Source: Limnochordaceae bacterium
Lineage (GTDB): Bacteria; Bacillota; Limnochordia; Limnochordales; DUMU01
Direction: 5' to 3'
NCBI GenBank assembly: GCA_014896305.1
Contig: JADBKQ010000001.1
Location: 248,001 to 312,000, forward strand
Length of the DNA stretch: 64,000 nucleotides
Within the stretch, counting starts at the first letter, position 1. The number at the start of each line of letters is the position of its first letter. A program made the translations under genes and the position numbers. The notes beneath the pieces were generated by a model, which saw nothing but the letters and a program-made list of their open reading frames with translations, made no database searches and was not told where the DNA came from. Shown here piece by piece: positions 41,694 to 50,600 of the stretch.

Positions 41694-43229
41694 GTGAACG
41701 ATGGATTGGCCCGCACCCCGCCAATGGGGTGGAACAGCTGGAATAAGTTCAGCTGCCATATTGACGAGAACATCGTCCGCGAGATTGCCGACGCCATGGT
41801 TAGCACGGGGATGAAAGATGCCGGGTATGAATATGTGGTCATCGACGATTGTTGGATGGCGCCGACGCGGGATGCCAACGGCAACTTGCAGCCGGATTCG
41901 CGCACCTTCCCCCATGGGATCAAGGCGCTGGCTGACTATGTGCACAGCAAAGGTCTAAAGTTTGGCATCTACTCCTGCAATGGGACCCGCACCTGTCAGG
42001 GTTTGCCGGCCAGCCTTGGGTACGAGGAGCAGGATGCCCGACTGTTTGCTTCCTGGGATGTAGACTACCTCAAATACGATTTCTGCTACTCAGAGAAGGC
42101 CGTCTGCGAGATCGACAAGATCACGGTGGACGGTGTCGACTACGAGGCCGAAGCGCCTGAGAACGTGATCGAGGGAGGGGCGGCCATCGGCTTCCTTAGC
42201 AAGTGTTCGGGTGAAAGATGTGTCTCACAGATTGGCGAGGGGAGCGGCAGCCTGGAGTTTACGAGTGTGCACGTGCCTCGTGCCGGTTGCTACCAGCTGA
42301 CCATTCAGTATGTGCATCGGGGCGGCGACGTGGGGCCGCGGGCTGTCTTCATGAGCGTGAACGGCAAGGAGGGCCAGCGGCTGCGGCTGATCAACTGGAC
42401 CTATGAACGGGATGCGGTCAGCACGCTGGAAGTGCCCGTCGAGCTCCAGGAAGGTGGGAATCGGATCCGGTTCTACAACCCGTACACGAGCCGGGAAATC
42501 ACGATTCAGAACTATACCAAGATGAGCCAGGCGTTGCAGGCGACGGGACGGCCCATCGTGTTTAGCCTGTGCGAGTGGGGAACGCACCGGCCCTGGGAGT
42601 GGGGAGCGCCTATCGCCCACCTGTGGCGAACGACCGGTGACATCTTTGATAAGTGGGAAAGTGTGCTCAGCATCCTGGATCGGCAGGTAGGACTGGAACG
42701 GTACGCCGGGCCGGGCGGTTGGAACGACCCCGACATGCTCGAGGTGGGCAACGGCGGGATGACGGCCACGGAGTACCGGGCGCATTTTAGCCTGTGGTGC
42801 CTGCTCAATGCACCCCTGATGGCGGGCAATGACCTGCGTCACATGGATGAGGAGACACGGGCGATCCTGACCAACAAAGAAGTGATCGCGGTCAACCAGG
42901 ATCCGGCCGGGGTGCAGGGCAGCCGCATTCGTAAGGACGGCGATCAGGAAGTCTGGGCCAAAGTGCTGGCCAATGGGGACCGGGCCGTCATCCTGTTCAA
43001 CCGGGGAGAGAGTGACACGCTCATGGAAGTCAGCCTGGCGGAGCTCGGCTTCGGGGACGCGGGTGGCACAGCGGCGTCGGCAGGCGCTGCCGGCGCGCCT
43101 GGAGCACATTACGTAGCACGGGATCTGTGGGAGCACCGGGACGTAGCGTTCAACGGGGAAGGCAAGCTGCGGGCGGTGGTGCCGGGCCATGGTGTGGCCA
43201 TGTTCCGGGTCGGGCGGTGTCCCAAGTAA
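41694..43229 (+). CDS. GH27 alpha-galactosidase with an inserted CBM35-like module
   Basis: A 511-residue retaining alpha-galactosidase (GH27), apparently cytoplasmic (no signal peptide). The barrel starts LARTPPMGWNSWNKFSCHIDE; the nucleophile is Asp129 in YLKYDFC, and the acid/base Asp lies in GGWNDPDML near 345; NAPLMAGNDLR is also typical. Between about 141 and 274, directly after the nucleophile strand, an extra beta-sandwich is inserted (YEAEAPENV ... SLEFTSVHVPRAGCYQLTIQYVHRGG ... MSVNGKEGQRLRL ... GGNRIRFYNP), a CBM35-like pattern. GTG 41694 has GAGGGGGA upstream; earlier codons are not conserved. A Gly/Ala-rich insert is in the C-terminal beta domain. Monocistronic, with a terminator at 43285. 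Confidence 0.93.
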   Translation: MNDGLARTPPMGWNSWNKFSCHIDENIVREIADAMVSTGMKDAGYEYVVIDDCWMAPTRDANGNLQPDSRTFPHGIKALADYVHSKGLKFGIYSCNGTRTCQGLPASLGYEEQDARLFASWDVDYLKYDFCYSEKAVCEIDKITVDGVDYEAEAPENVIEGGAAIGFLSKCSGERCVSQIGEGSGSLEFTSVHVPRAGCYQLTIQYVHRGGDVGPRAVFMSVNGKEGQRLRLINWTYERDAVSTLEVPVELQEGGNRIRFYNPYTSREITIQNYTKMSQALQATGRPIVFSLCEWGTHRPWEWGAPIAHLWRTTGDIFDKWESVLSILDRQVGLERYAGPGGWNDPDMLEVGNGGMTATEYRAHFSLWCLLNAPLMAGNDLRHMDEETRAILTNKEVIAVNQDPAGVQGSRIRKDGDQEVWAKVLANGDRAVILFNRGESDTLMEVSLAELGFGDAGGTAASAGAAGAPGAHYVARDLWEHRDVAFNGEGKLRAVVPGHGVAMFRVGRCPK

Positions 43230-43284
43230 CGTCAGGGGACGCGTGACGCCAGGGAGAGCCAGGGCGGGTTGGCATGACAGGAAA

Positions 43285-43353
43285 CCGGAGGTAGACCCGG
43301 CTGCGGGCGTACAGGTCGTATTCCGCGGGCCGCGAGTCTACCTCCGGCCTTTT
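43285..43353 (+). terminator. Intrinsic terminator after the alpha-galactosidase
   Basis: Perfect 12-bp outer stem CCGGAGGTAGAC (43285-43296) and GTCTACCTCCGG (43336-43347) around a GC-rich inner structure, followed by CCTTTTT. Confidence 0.85.
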
Positions 43354-43523
43354 TGCCAAGGAAGCAATAGGTGGGGGGCGAGGGATAGAGTTGACGGTCA
43401 TTACCCACCGGACTATCTCGATGGCACGGAAGCGGCAGGAGACGGCGGCTGCCGCAGACCACCCTCAGCCTCCAGGTTGGAACGCCGACAACTGTCCGTG
43501 CAAGAGAATTTGAAGTGATCCCC

Positions 43524-43552
43524 TTGTTTAGTACGCCGGCGGGTGTTATCAT
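43524..43552 (+). promoter_or_regulatory. Sigma-A-type promoter of the AbrB/ABC-exporter operon
   Basis: TTGTTT (43524-43529), a 17-nt spacer, TATCAT (43547-43552). Just downstream the palindrome ATGATCAT (43568-43575) and nearby CATG repeats could be a binding site, possibly for the AbrB-like product itself. Confidence 0.7.
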
Positions 43553-43610
43553 ACCATTCATGTAAAGATGATCATGCATGTCCACGGGGGGAAAGGAGGC
43601 TTCTGGACGG

Positions 43611-43889
43611 ATGAGCGAGCATGAGCCAGTTTTCTATGGCGCGGTGACGGTGGGCGAACGAGGGCAGATCGTCATTCCGCAGAAAGCCCGGGAGGCTCAC
43701 GGAATCCGGCCAGGCGACAAGATCCTGGTGCTTGACGGCGGCATGGGCCACCGTGGCCTGGTGATGATCAAGGCAGAGGCGCTCAGTGACCTGCTCACCA
43801 AGTTGAGTGAGCACGCCAATGCCATTGAAAAGCTGATGCGAATGACCCGTACGGAACAGGACGGAAGACATGGCGAAAATGATGAATAG
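43611..43889 (+). CDS. AbrB/SpoVT-type DNA-binding protein
   Basis: A 92-residue transcription factor with a swapped-hairpin AbrB domain: VTVGERGQIVIPQKAREAHGIRPGDKILVL (residues 13-42), followed by a helical, probably dimerising, C-terminal part (ALSDLLTKLSEHANAIEKLM). ATG 43611 follows AAAGGAGG by 11 nt; ATG 43578 has no such site. It is first gene of an operon with the two ABC exporter genes (32 bp gap), so it likely regulates their expression. Confidence 0.9.
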   Translation: MSEHEPVFYGAVTVGERGQIVIPQKAREAHGIRPGDKILVLDGGMGHRGLVMIKAEALSDLLTKLSEHANAIEKLMRMTRTEQDGRHGENDE

Positions 43890-43921
43890 ACCGCTCTAGT
43901 TGCACGGGGGGACAACCAGTC

Positions 43922-45649
43922 GTGATCAAGTTGTTCAAGTTTCTGAGGCCCTATAAGCTTCAGATTGCGCTTGTTATCAGCTTAGTATTCTTGCAGACTC
44001 TGTCCGAGCTTTACTTACCCACGTTGATGTCAGATATCGTAAATAATGGCATAATGAGGCAAGATGTAGGGTATATTTGGAAGATAGGCCGGTTCATGCT
44101 TCTGGTCGCCCTAGGAGGCACAGCTTGCTCGATTGCAGCGGCATACTTTTCTTCTCTAACTGCAATGGGGTTCGGGAAGATCCTGCGCGCCAGGATATTC
44201 GAGCATGTAGAGAGGTTTTCTCTGCGTGAATTTGATAAGGTTGGTACGCCTTCCCTCATAACCAGGAATACTAACGACGTTACCCAGATTCAGATGGTCA
44301 CTATGATCATCATGCGCATGATGATCAGCGCTCCGATCATGATGGTCGGCGGCATCGTGATGGCCTCGTTGAAGGACAGGCACTTGGCCTGGATCTTGGC
44401 CCTGGCCTTACCGCTGCTTGCAGCGCTGGTCCTTTTCATCGCTACCAAGGGGCTTCCCATTTTCCGGGCTGTTCAAACCAAGATCGATCGCATTAACTTA
44501 ATCGTAAGGGAGAATCTGGAGGGGATTCGAGTCATCCGGGCGTTTAACCGCACCAATTATGAACGGGAACGGTTCCAAGCAGCTAACCGCGATCTGACGG
44601 ACACCTCAATCCGTGTCAACCGGTTGATGGCTCTTATGATGCCATCCATGATGTTGATCATGAACCTAGTTACGGTCGCCATCATCTGGTTTGGAAGCCT
44701 CAGCGTAGACCACGGTACACTGGAAATCGGCAATATGATGGCCTTTTTCCAATACGCGATGCAGATCATGATGTCCCTTCTGATGGCCTCCATTCTGTTT
44801 ATCATGATCCCGCGGGCTCAAGCTTCGGCTGACCGGATCAACCAGGTCTTGGCCATTGAGCCGGAGATCCGTGACCCGGCTGTGCCGCGGCATGCCGGCG
44901 GCGAGAAGGGGTATGTGGAGTTTCGGGATGTGACGTTTTGCTACCACGGTGCCGAAGAGCCAGCGCTGCGCAATGTCTCCTTCGAGGCTCGGCCCGGGGA
45001 GTTCGTGGCCATCATCGGAGGAACCGGTTCAGGCAAGTCGACGCTGGTCAATCTGATTCCCCGTTTCTATGATGTTACGAGTGGTGCTGTCCTGGTGGAC
45101 GGGGTGGACGTTCGGGAGATGGCGCAAGCAGAATTGCGGGCCAAGATTGGCTTCGTTCCGCAGCAGGGGGTGCTCTTCTCGGGTACGGTGGCGGACAACA
45201 TTCGATATGGCAAGGCAGACGCCACGGAGGAAGAGGTTCGCCGTGCGGCAGAGATCGCACAGGCCCTGGATTTCATCTCGGACATGAAAGATGGCTTCGA
45301 CTCAGAGATTGCCCAGGGAGGAACCAATGTGTCGGGTGGGCAAAAGCAGCGTCTGGCCATTGCACGGGCCCTGGTAAGAAGGCCTGAGATTTACATTTTC
45401 GACGACAGCTTTTCCGCCCTGGATTTCAAGACCGACGCGCGCTTACGGGCGGCACTGAAGAGGGAGACGGAGGGGGCAACGGTGTTGATCGTGGCCCAGA
45501 GGGTGAGTACGGTGATGAACGCCGACCGTATCGTGGTTTTGCACGAGGGACGGGTAGCCGGCATCGGCACCCACCGGGAGCTGCTGCAGACCTGCCAGGT
45601 CTATCGGGAGATCGTCTCCTCGCAGCTTTCCGAGGAGGAGATCGCATGA
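43922..45649 (+). CDS. Heterodimeric ABC exporter, half with degenerate Walker B (BmrC/TM287-like)
   Basis: A 575-residue fused membrane + ATPase half-transporter with six helices (about 15-300) and a nucleotide-binding domain (about 325-560). Walker A is GGTGSGKSTLV, signature NVSGGQKQRLAIA (intact), and Walker B IYIFDDSFSALD, where the catalytic Glu is Asp. This matches the degenerate-site half of heterodimeric exporters of drugs, lipids or peptides. The first ~600 bp are clearly more AT-rich in codon choice than the rest, suggesting mosaic origin. GTG 43922 has GGGGGGA upstream. Its stop overlaps the next start (ATGA). Confidence 0.92.
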   Translation: MIKLFKFLRPYKLQIALVISLVFLQTLSELYLPTLMSDIVNNGIMRQDVGYIWKIGRFMLLVALGGTACSIAAAYFSSLTAMGFGKILRARIFEHVERFSLREFDKVGTPSLITRNTNDVTQIQMVTMIIMRMMISAPIMMVGGIVMASLKDRHLAWILALALPLLAALVLFIATKGLPIFRAVQTKIDRINLIVRENLEGIRVIRAFNRTNYERERFQAANRDLTDTSIRVNRLMALMMPSMMLIMNLVTVAIIWFGSLSVDHGTLEIGNMMAFFQYAMQIMMSLLMASILFIMIPRAQASADRINQVLAIEPEIRDPAVPRHAGGEKGYVEFRDVTFCYHGAEEPALRNVSFEARPGEFVAIIGGTGSGKSTLVNLIPRFYDVTSGAVLVDGVDVREMAQAELRAKIGFVPQQGVLFSGTVADNIRYGKADATEEEVRRAAEIAQALDFISDMKDGFDSEIAQGGTNVSGGQKQRLAIARALVRRPEIYIFDDSFSALDFKTDARLRAALKRETEGATVLIVAQRVSTVMNADRIVVLHEGRVAGIGTHRELLQTCQVYREIVSSQLSEEEIA

Positions 45650-47550
45650 GCGCTATGGGTGCAATGAGAAACAGCGCGGCATCTCAGTATCCCACCAGCT
45701 TCCGACCGGGCAGGGACCGGTTCGGCGGCGGGCACGGATTCGGCCGGCCGGTCGAAAAGCCCAAGGACCTCAAGGGTACGTTGAAGCGGCTGGCCATCTA
45801 CTTGAAGCCCATGTGGCCACGCTTGCTCTTCATGGTATTGGCTGCATCTGCCAGTACCGTGCTAAACATCGCCAGCCCCAAGATCATGGGGAAGGCGATC
45901 ACCAGCCTGGGGCGGACATTCATGATGAGGATCATGGGGATTCCCGCCCACGTGGACTTCTCATATATTGGGCACATCGTTTTCTGGCTGCTGGGCCTGT
46001 ATGTCGCGAGTTCGCTGTTTAACTACGCGATGCAATACACCATGGCTGGTGTGGCCCAGACCACGGTCTTCGCCATGCGCCGGGATATGAATGACAAGCT
46101 GTCGCGGCTCCCGCTCAAGTTTTTTGACGGTCGCACGCATGGGGAGATCATGAGCCGGATGACCAACGATATCGACAATATCAGCATGACCCTGCAACAG
46201 AGCCTGGGGCAGCTGATCACCTCCGTCGTCGGCATCGTAGGTGCCATCGTCATGATGTTTACCATCAGTTGGCTGTTGACGCTGATCTGCCTGTTGACAT
46301 TGCCGCTCTCGTTTATTGTTACGGCAACCATTGCCCGGTTGTCGCAAAAGAACTTTGCGAATCAGCAGCGGGAGCTAGGTATGCTCAACGGCCACGTGGA
46401 GGAGATGTATACCGGCCACAAGATCGTAAAGGCTTTCGGGCACGAAGAGGAGGCCATCGCCCAGTTCCACGAGATCAATGAGCGGCTGTACGAGGCGGGG
46501 TGGCGGGCCCAGTTTGTTTCGGGCATTATCTTTCCCCTGATGAACTTCATCAACAACATCGGCTACGTCCTGATCTCCGCCATCGGTGGGATCATGGTGA
46601 CCCGGCGGCAGATCCAACTGGGTGACATCACCGCCTTCATCCAGTACCAGCGGATGTTTACCATGCCCATCGCCCAGACGGCCAACATCGTCAACATTCT
46701 TCAGTCGACGATTGCCTCGGCCGAGCGTGTGTTCGAGGTGCTGGATGAGCAGGAGGAGCCGTCGGATGCTGGCGCAACGGCCACCCTCGCCTCGCCGCGC
46801 GGCGAAGTACGGCTGGAGAACGTGAGGTTCAGCTACAAGAAGGATGTACCGTTGATCGAGGATCTCAACATCGAAGTGAGTCCCGGCCAGACGATCGCCA
46901 TCGTTGGGCCTACGGGGGCGGGCAAGACTACCCTGGTAAATCTGTTGATGCGGTTTTACGACATCGACGGTGGCCGCATTCTGATCGATGGCGTCGATAT
47001 CCGAGATCTCAAGCGTGAAAATCTGCGCCAGCTCTTTGGCATGGTCTTGCAGGACACCTGGCTCTTCCATGGCACCATCCGCGAGAACATCGCCTATGGC
47101 AAAGAGGGCGCAACCAACGAGGAGATCGTACGGGCGGCCAAAGCGGCGCAGGCCGATCACTTCATTCGGGCGCTCCCGGATGGGTACGACACCGTGTTGA
47201 ACGAAGACGCCTCGAACATCTCCCAGGGCGAGAAACAGTTGCTGACCATTGCCCGCGCCTTTTTGGCCGATCCGCCGATTCTCATCCTGGACGAGGCGAC
47301 CAGTAGTGTGGACACCCGGACTGAGATCTATATCCAGAAGGCTATGGCCGAACTGATGAAAGGCCGGACGAGCTTCGTGATTGCCCACCGGCTCTCGACC
47401 ATCCGCGATGCGCAGATGATCCTGGTCATGAACCATGGCCGGATCATCGAGACCGGTACGCATCAGGAGCTCCTGGCCAAGGGGGGCTTCTACGCGGACC
47501 TGTACAACAGCCAATTCGCCGGTGCATTTGCCGACACCCCGGCAATCTGA
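45646..47550 (+). CDS. Heterodimeric ABC exporter, half with consensus Walker B (BmrD/TM288-like)
   Basis: A 634-residue partner half-transporter: a 40-residue basic N-terminal extension, six helices, then an ATPase domain (about 375-620). Walker A GPTGAGKTTLVN and Walker B ILILDEATSSVD with the catalytic Glu are intact, but the signature is NISQGEKQLLTIA instead of SGGQ. Combined with the partner this gives one consensus ATP site (this Walker B with the partner SGGQ) and one degenerate site, the known layout of asymmetric exporters. ATG 45646 overlaps the previous stop codon. The AbrB-like gene upstream is the likely regulator; the substrate is unknown. Confidence 0.93.
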   Translation: MSAMGAMRNSAASQYPTSFRPGRDRFGGGHGFGRPVEKPKDLKGTLKRLAIYLKPMWPRLLFMVLAASASTVLNIASPKIMGKAITSLGRTFMMRIMGIPAHVDFSYIGHIVFWLLGLYVASSLFNYAMQYTMAGVAQTTVFAMRRDMNDKLSRLPLKFFDGRTHGEIMSRMTNDIDNISMTLQQSLGQLITSVVGIVGAIVMMFTISWLLTLICLLTLPLSFIVTATIARLSQKNFANQQRELGMLNGHVEEMYTGHKIVKAFGHEEEAIAQFHEINERLYEAGWRAQFVSGIIFPLMNFINNIGYVLISAIGGIMVTRRQIQLGDITAFIQYQRMFTMPIAQTANIVNILQSTIASAERVFEVLDEQEEPSDAGATATLASPRGEVRLENVRFSYKKDVPLIEDLNIEVSPGQTIAIVGPTGAGKTTLVNLLMRFYDIDGGRILIDGVDIRDLKRENLRQLFGMVLQDTWLFHGTIRENIAYGKEGATNEEIVRAAKAAQADHFIRALPDGYDTVLNEDASNISQGEKQLLTIARAFLADPPILILDEATSSVDTRTEIYIQKAMAELMKGRTSFVIAHRLSTIRDAQMILVMNHGRIIETGTHQELLAKGGFYADLYNSQFAGAFADTPAI

Positions 47551-47608
47551 ACGGAGGGGGGGCCGGAGCAGCCCTGCGCGCAGTCCCACGGCCGGTTCCC
47601 GGGCGGCC

Positions 47609-47681
47609 AAGGAGGGTGGTCTCAGAGAAGAGACCCGGAAGGCTCCCGAGCCTCGTGCATAACAGGAGACGCACCCTCCTT
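47609..47681. other. Three-way-junction-like inverted repeats between convergent genes
   Basis: Outer perfect 10-bp stem AAGGAGGGTG (47609-47618) with CACCCTCCTT (47672-47681), enclosing two perfect hairpins, GGTCTC/GAGACC (47618-47635) and GGCTC/GAGCC (47641-47652). No T-run follows on either strand. It lies between the exporter and the GH38 gene, so it may act as a bidirectional stop or be a structured RNA element. Confidence 0.5.
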
Positions 47682-47695
47682 CCGGCGTTGCCTGT

Positions 47696-50600
47696 CTAGT
47701 GACTGGCCGGTGAGTCCCAGTGTAGCAGGATCGTCTTGATTTCGTACCCGTGTAGCTGCACTTCGAGAATCCCGTTCACCCTGTCTAGGGTCAAGGCATC
47801 GCCGGGCACATTGGCAGCTGCCGGCGGATCAACGGGGCGTTCCAGCAGGTCCAGCTCGCGTACGGCGGTCGGAAGCCCTCGCTCGGCTAGCAGTGCTGGA
47901 CCGAGCTTGAGTCGTGCCTTACGATCTTGCCCATCCACCTCGTACAGGCGGATGACCCAGTCGGTTGGGGTTGACATGGCTGACCGCGCCTTTTCGGTGG
48001 AGTGTAAGGGCGAGTCGTTCACAGTCTGCAGCGTTGTGCCACCATCCCCTGCCGGCGGCACACCTTCCCAGCTCTTCAGCACGCTCCAGGCGACCGAACC
48101 AGCTGGATCTAGCTCAAGCCAAGATAGTTCAGCGGAAGCATCCTGCGGCGACGCCGGCGAGGAAGCCCTGCCCTCGCTGGAGCTGTGGCCGTTGCCTTCG
48201 CCAGAACCGTCGACTCGGCCATCACCAGAGCCGGGTCCCTTGCCATCTCCGGCTACTTCCCATCCCGCCAGGGCCCGGCCCTGCACCGGATACTGATACT
48301 CACTGGCTGCGGCAGCCGCGGTCGAGGCCCACCCCTGGGCTTGTTCCTCGGCGCTGAGCAGCTCGATGGCCCACTCGATCTCGTGGTGTCCATGGTCTGG
48401 CAAAGGATCAGGATCGTGAGTGGCACGTAGCAAGGTCATTCGCAGCACGGAGATCGCTCCGGGCCGGTATCCACGTCCGCCCCTGTCCATGCCGTCTGCC
48501 CCCAGGTCGCCCAGGTCATCGTCGACCGTGGCCGAGAAGCCATAACGCCCGCGGTTGAGCACCAGTAGCCGCCCCAGCGCTGCGAACCTCTGCCCGGGAA
48601 CTTCCATACCGTCCGCTGGTCGCCGGATTGCCCCAAAGGGGATTTCGTACAGGGCCTCGACGACACCCGGTTTAGCCGGCGCGGCTGGCTCAGCTGCAGT
48701 TTCAGCCTGAGCAACAGCCTCGTCCGCAGCTTCGGCCCAGGCTTTTGCATCGGCAGTTTCAGCCCGGACCCCAGCGTTTTCTCTGGCTTCAGCCTTTGCC
48801 GCGCGCGTGGCCACAGCCACAGGGAACGCCACCTGCAGGGTGGGGGCGGGACGCCCTTGATCGCTACGTTCTGCCCAATCCGCAGCCAGGTGATACTCCA
48901 GCCGCCGGCTGGTGGCGGTCAGGCGAATGCACAGTTCAAAGCGACTCTCGTGATAGGTCTGCTGAGCCACGACGGTCGCCTCGACTGGCCCGTTGGACTC
49001 GAGCCGCAACGCCGCGCCGTTAGTAAGAGGCTGGCGGGCGGCGAACGGCCCGATCTTCCAGGCGGACATCCCGTGAGGCGCTTCCAGGTTCATCTCGAGC
49101 AGGCCGAGGCGCTGGCCGGGGGGCACCAGGTCCTCGCCGGTCCGTTTGTCGATCAGGTGAACCACTGCCCCCGATCCGGGTTCGACCTCCGCTGCGAGCC
49201 ACTGGTTTTCCAGATGCGCTTTCCCGGTACCGTCGATCCAGCCCTGCACCCCTCGCCCGCCGGGGGGATCTTCCGGGTCGATGGCCGGATCCCAGTCTGC
49301 CCACGGCCGCCGCCGTTGCCAGCCCTGTTGCCGCAGCAGCTGCTCCCATTCGGGCGGGGTCAACAGCAAAGCCGCGTACGAGCGCAGCCCAAGGGCGGGC
49401 AGATCCAGCGCCGGGAACGCAACCCGCAGCTGCTGGTGCCCCCACTCCTCGTGGCGGCGGAGCCTTTGGGTCAGGAGGAGACGGCCTTCGGGATCGATCA
49501 GCACAGCCTGTTCCGCTCCGGCCGGCGGATCCCAGATGTCCAACCGGACGCTTTCCGACCGCCGCCAGGGCAGGACGTTGGCGACGGCCACCGGCCTCAC
49601 CCAGTCCGGGTTGACACTGACCCGGTCGGCAACGACCTTGGGCTTGAGCTGGGCGATGGTCTCCACGACCGGTGGCGGGAAGTAGGCCAGCTTCTGCCGG
49701 ATCAGTGCTTGCAGGGCCCGGTCTTCGACCGCTTCAGCGGCGGCTCGTACCTGCTGCCCCACGCCCAATGCGTATTGGTACGTAGCGGGAACGCCGCTGC
49801 CGGGCAGGATGTCGTGGAACTGGTTGAACAGGTGCTTCTGCCACGCCTGCTCCAGTAGCGACTGACCAGCGCTGGCCGTTGGGGTCGACACGCCTGCTAT
49901 CGCTGTGGGTGGCAAGGCTGCAACCAGGGAGGCGTCGGCCGCGTGGGCCACTGCCTGCCAGGCCTCGGCCCGGGTAAGAAGGGTTTCGCTGTCGCGGTTC
50001 AGCTGTTTGACACGCGATTGTGAGGAGTAACAACCGCTGAACACCGTGTTGAGCTCGCCCCCGTAGACCGGTAGCGTGGGGGCGGGCAGCCCGGGCAGGC
50101 GCCCCGACGGCGGCATCGGCACGGAAGTCGAGGCGGTGGGTTCGGTCGCGCCGGACGGGGGTACGGAGAGCGACTCGTTCACCCGCTCGAAGAAAGCTTT
50201 AGCCGTGCTAAACACCAACTTCGGAAAGAGAGGCCACCTCTGGGCCTGGCGGATCATCGCCAGGTCTCGGCGGGTCGGACCGCCGCCGTGGTCGCCGACG
50301 CCATAGACGAACAGATAGTCGGTGATGCCGGTCTGACGGGCCAGGTTTACCGCGGCCAGCGCCGCGTCCACTGCCCGGACCGGGCCGTTGTACCACAGGT
50401 CGTTGTCGTGGAACGCCAGCACCCGGCTGCCGTCTGGCCCTTCCCACCAGAAAAGGCGCAGCCAGGGGCCAAGGTGGCCGCCGCGGCAGTAGTAGTAATA
50501 GCGGATGCCGGCCCGCACAAGGATGCCAGGGATCGTGAACGGGTGGCCAAACGTGTCCGGCTGCCAGACCAGCGGCACGTCGGCGGGGGGGACGCCCAGT

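Noticed and set aside
46375-47610. 411-codon minus-strand open frame over the second ABC exporter gene
   Set aside because: Antisense to a complete ABC ATPase; no ribosome-binding site and no recognisable motif.
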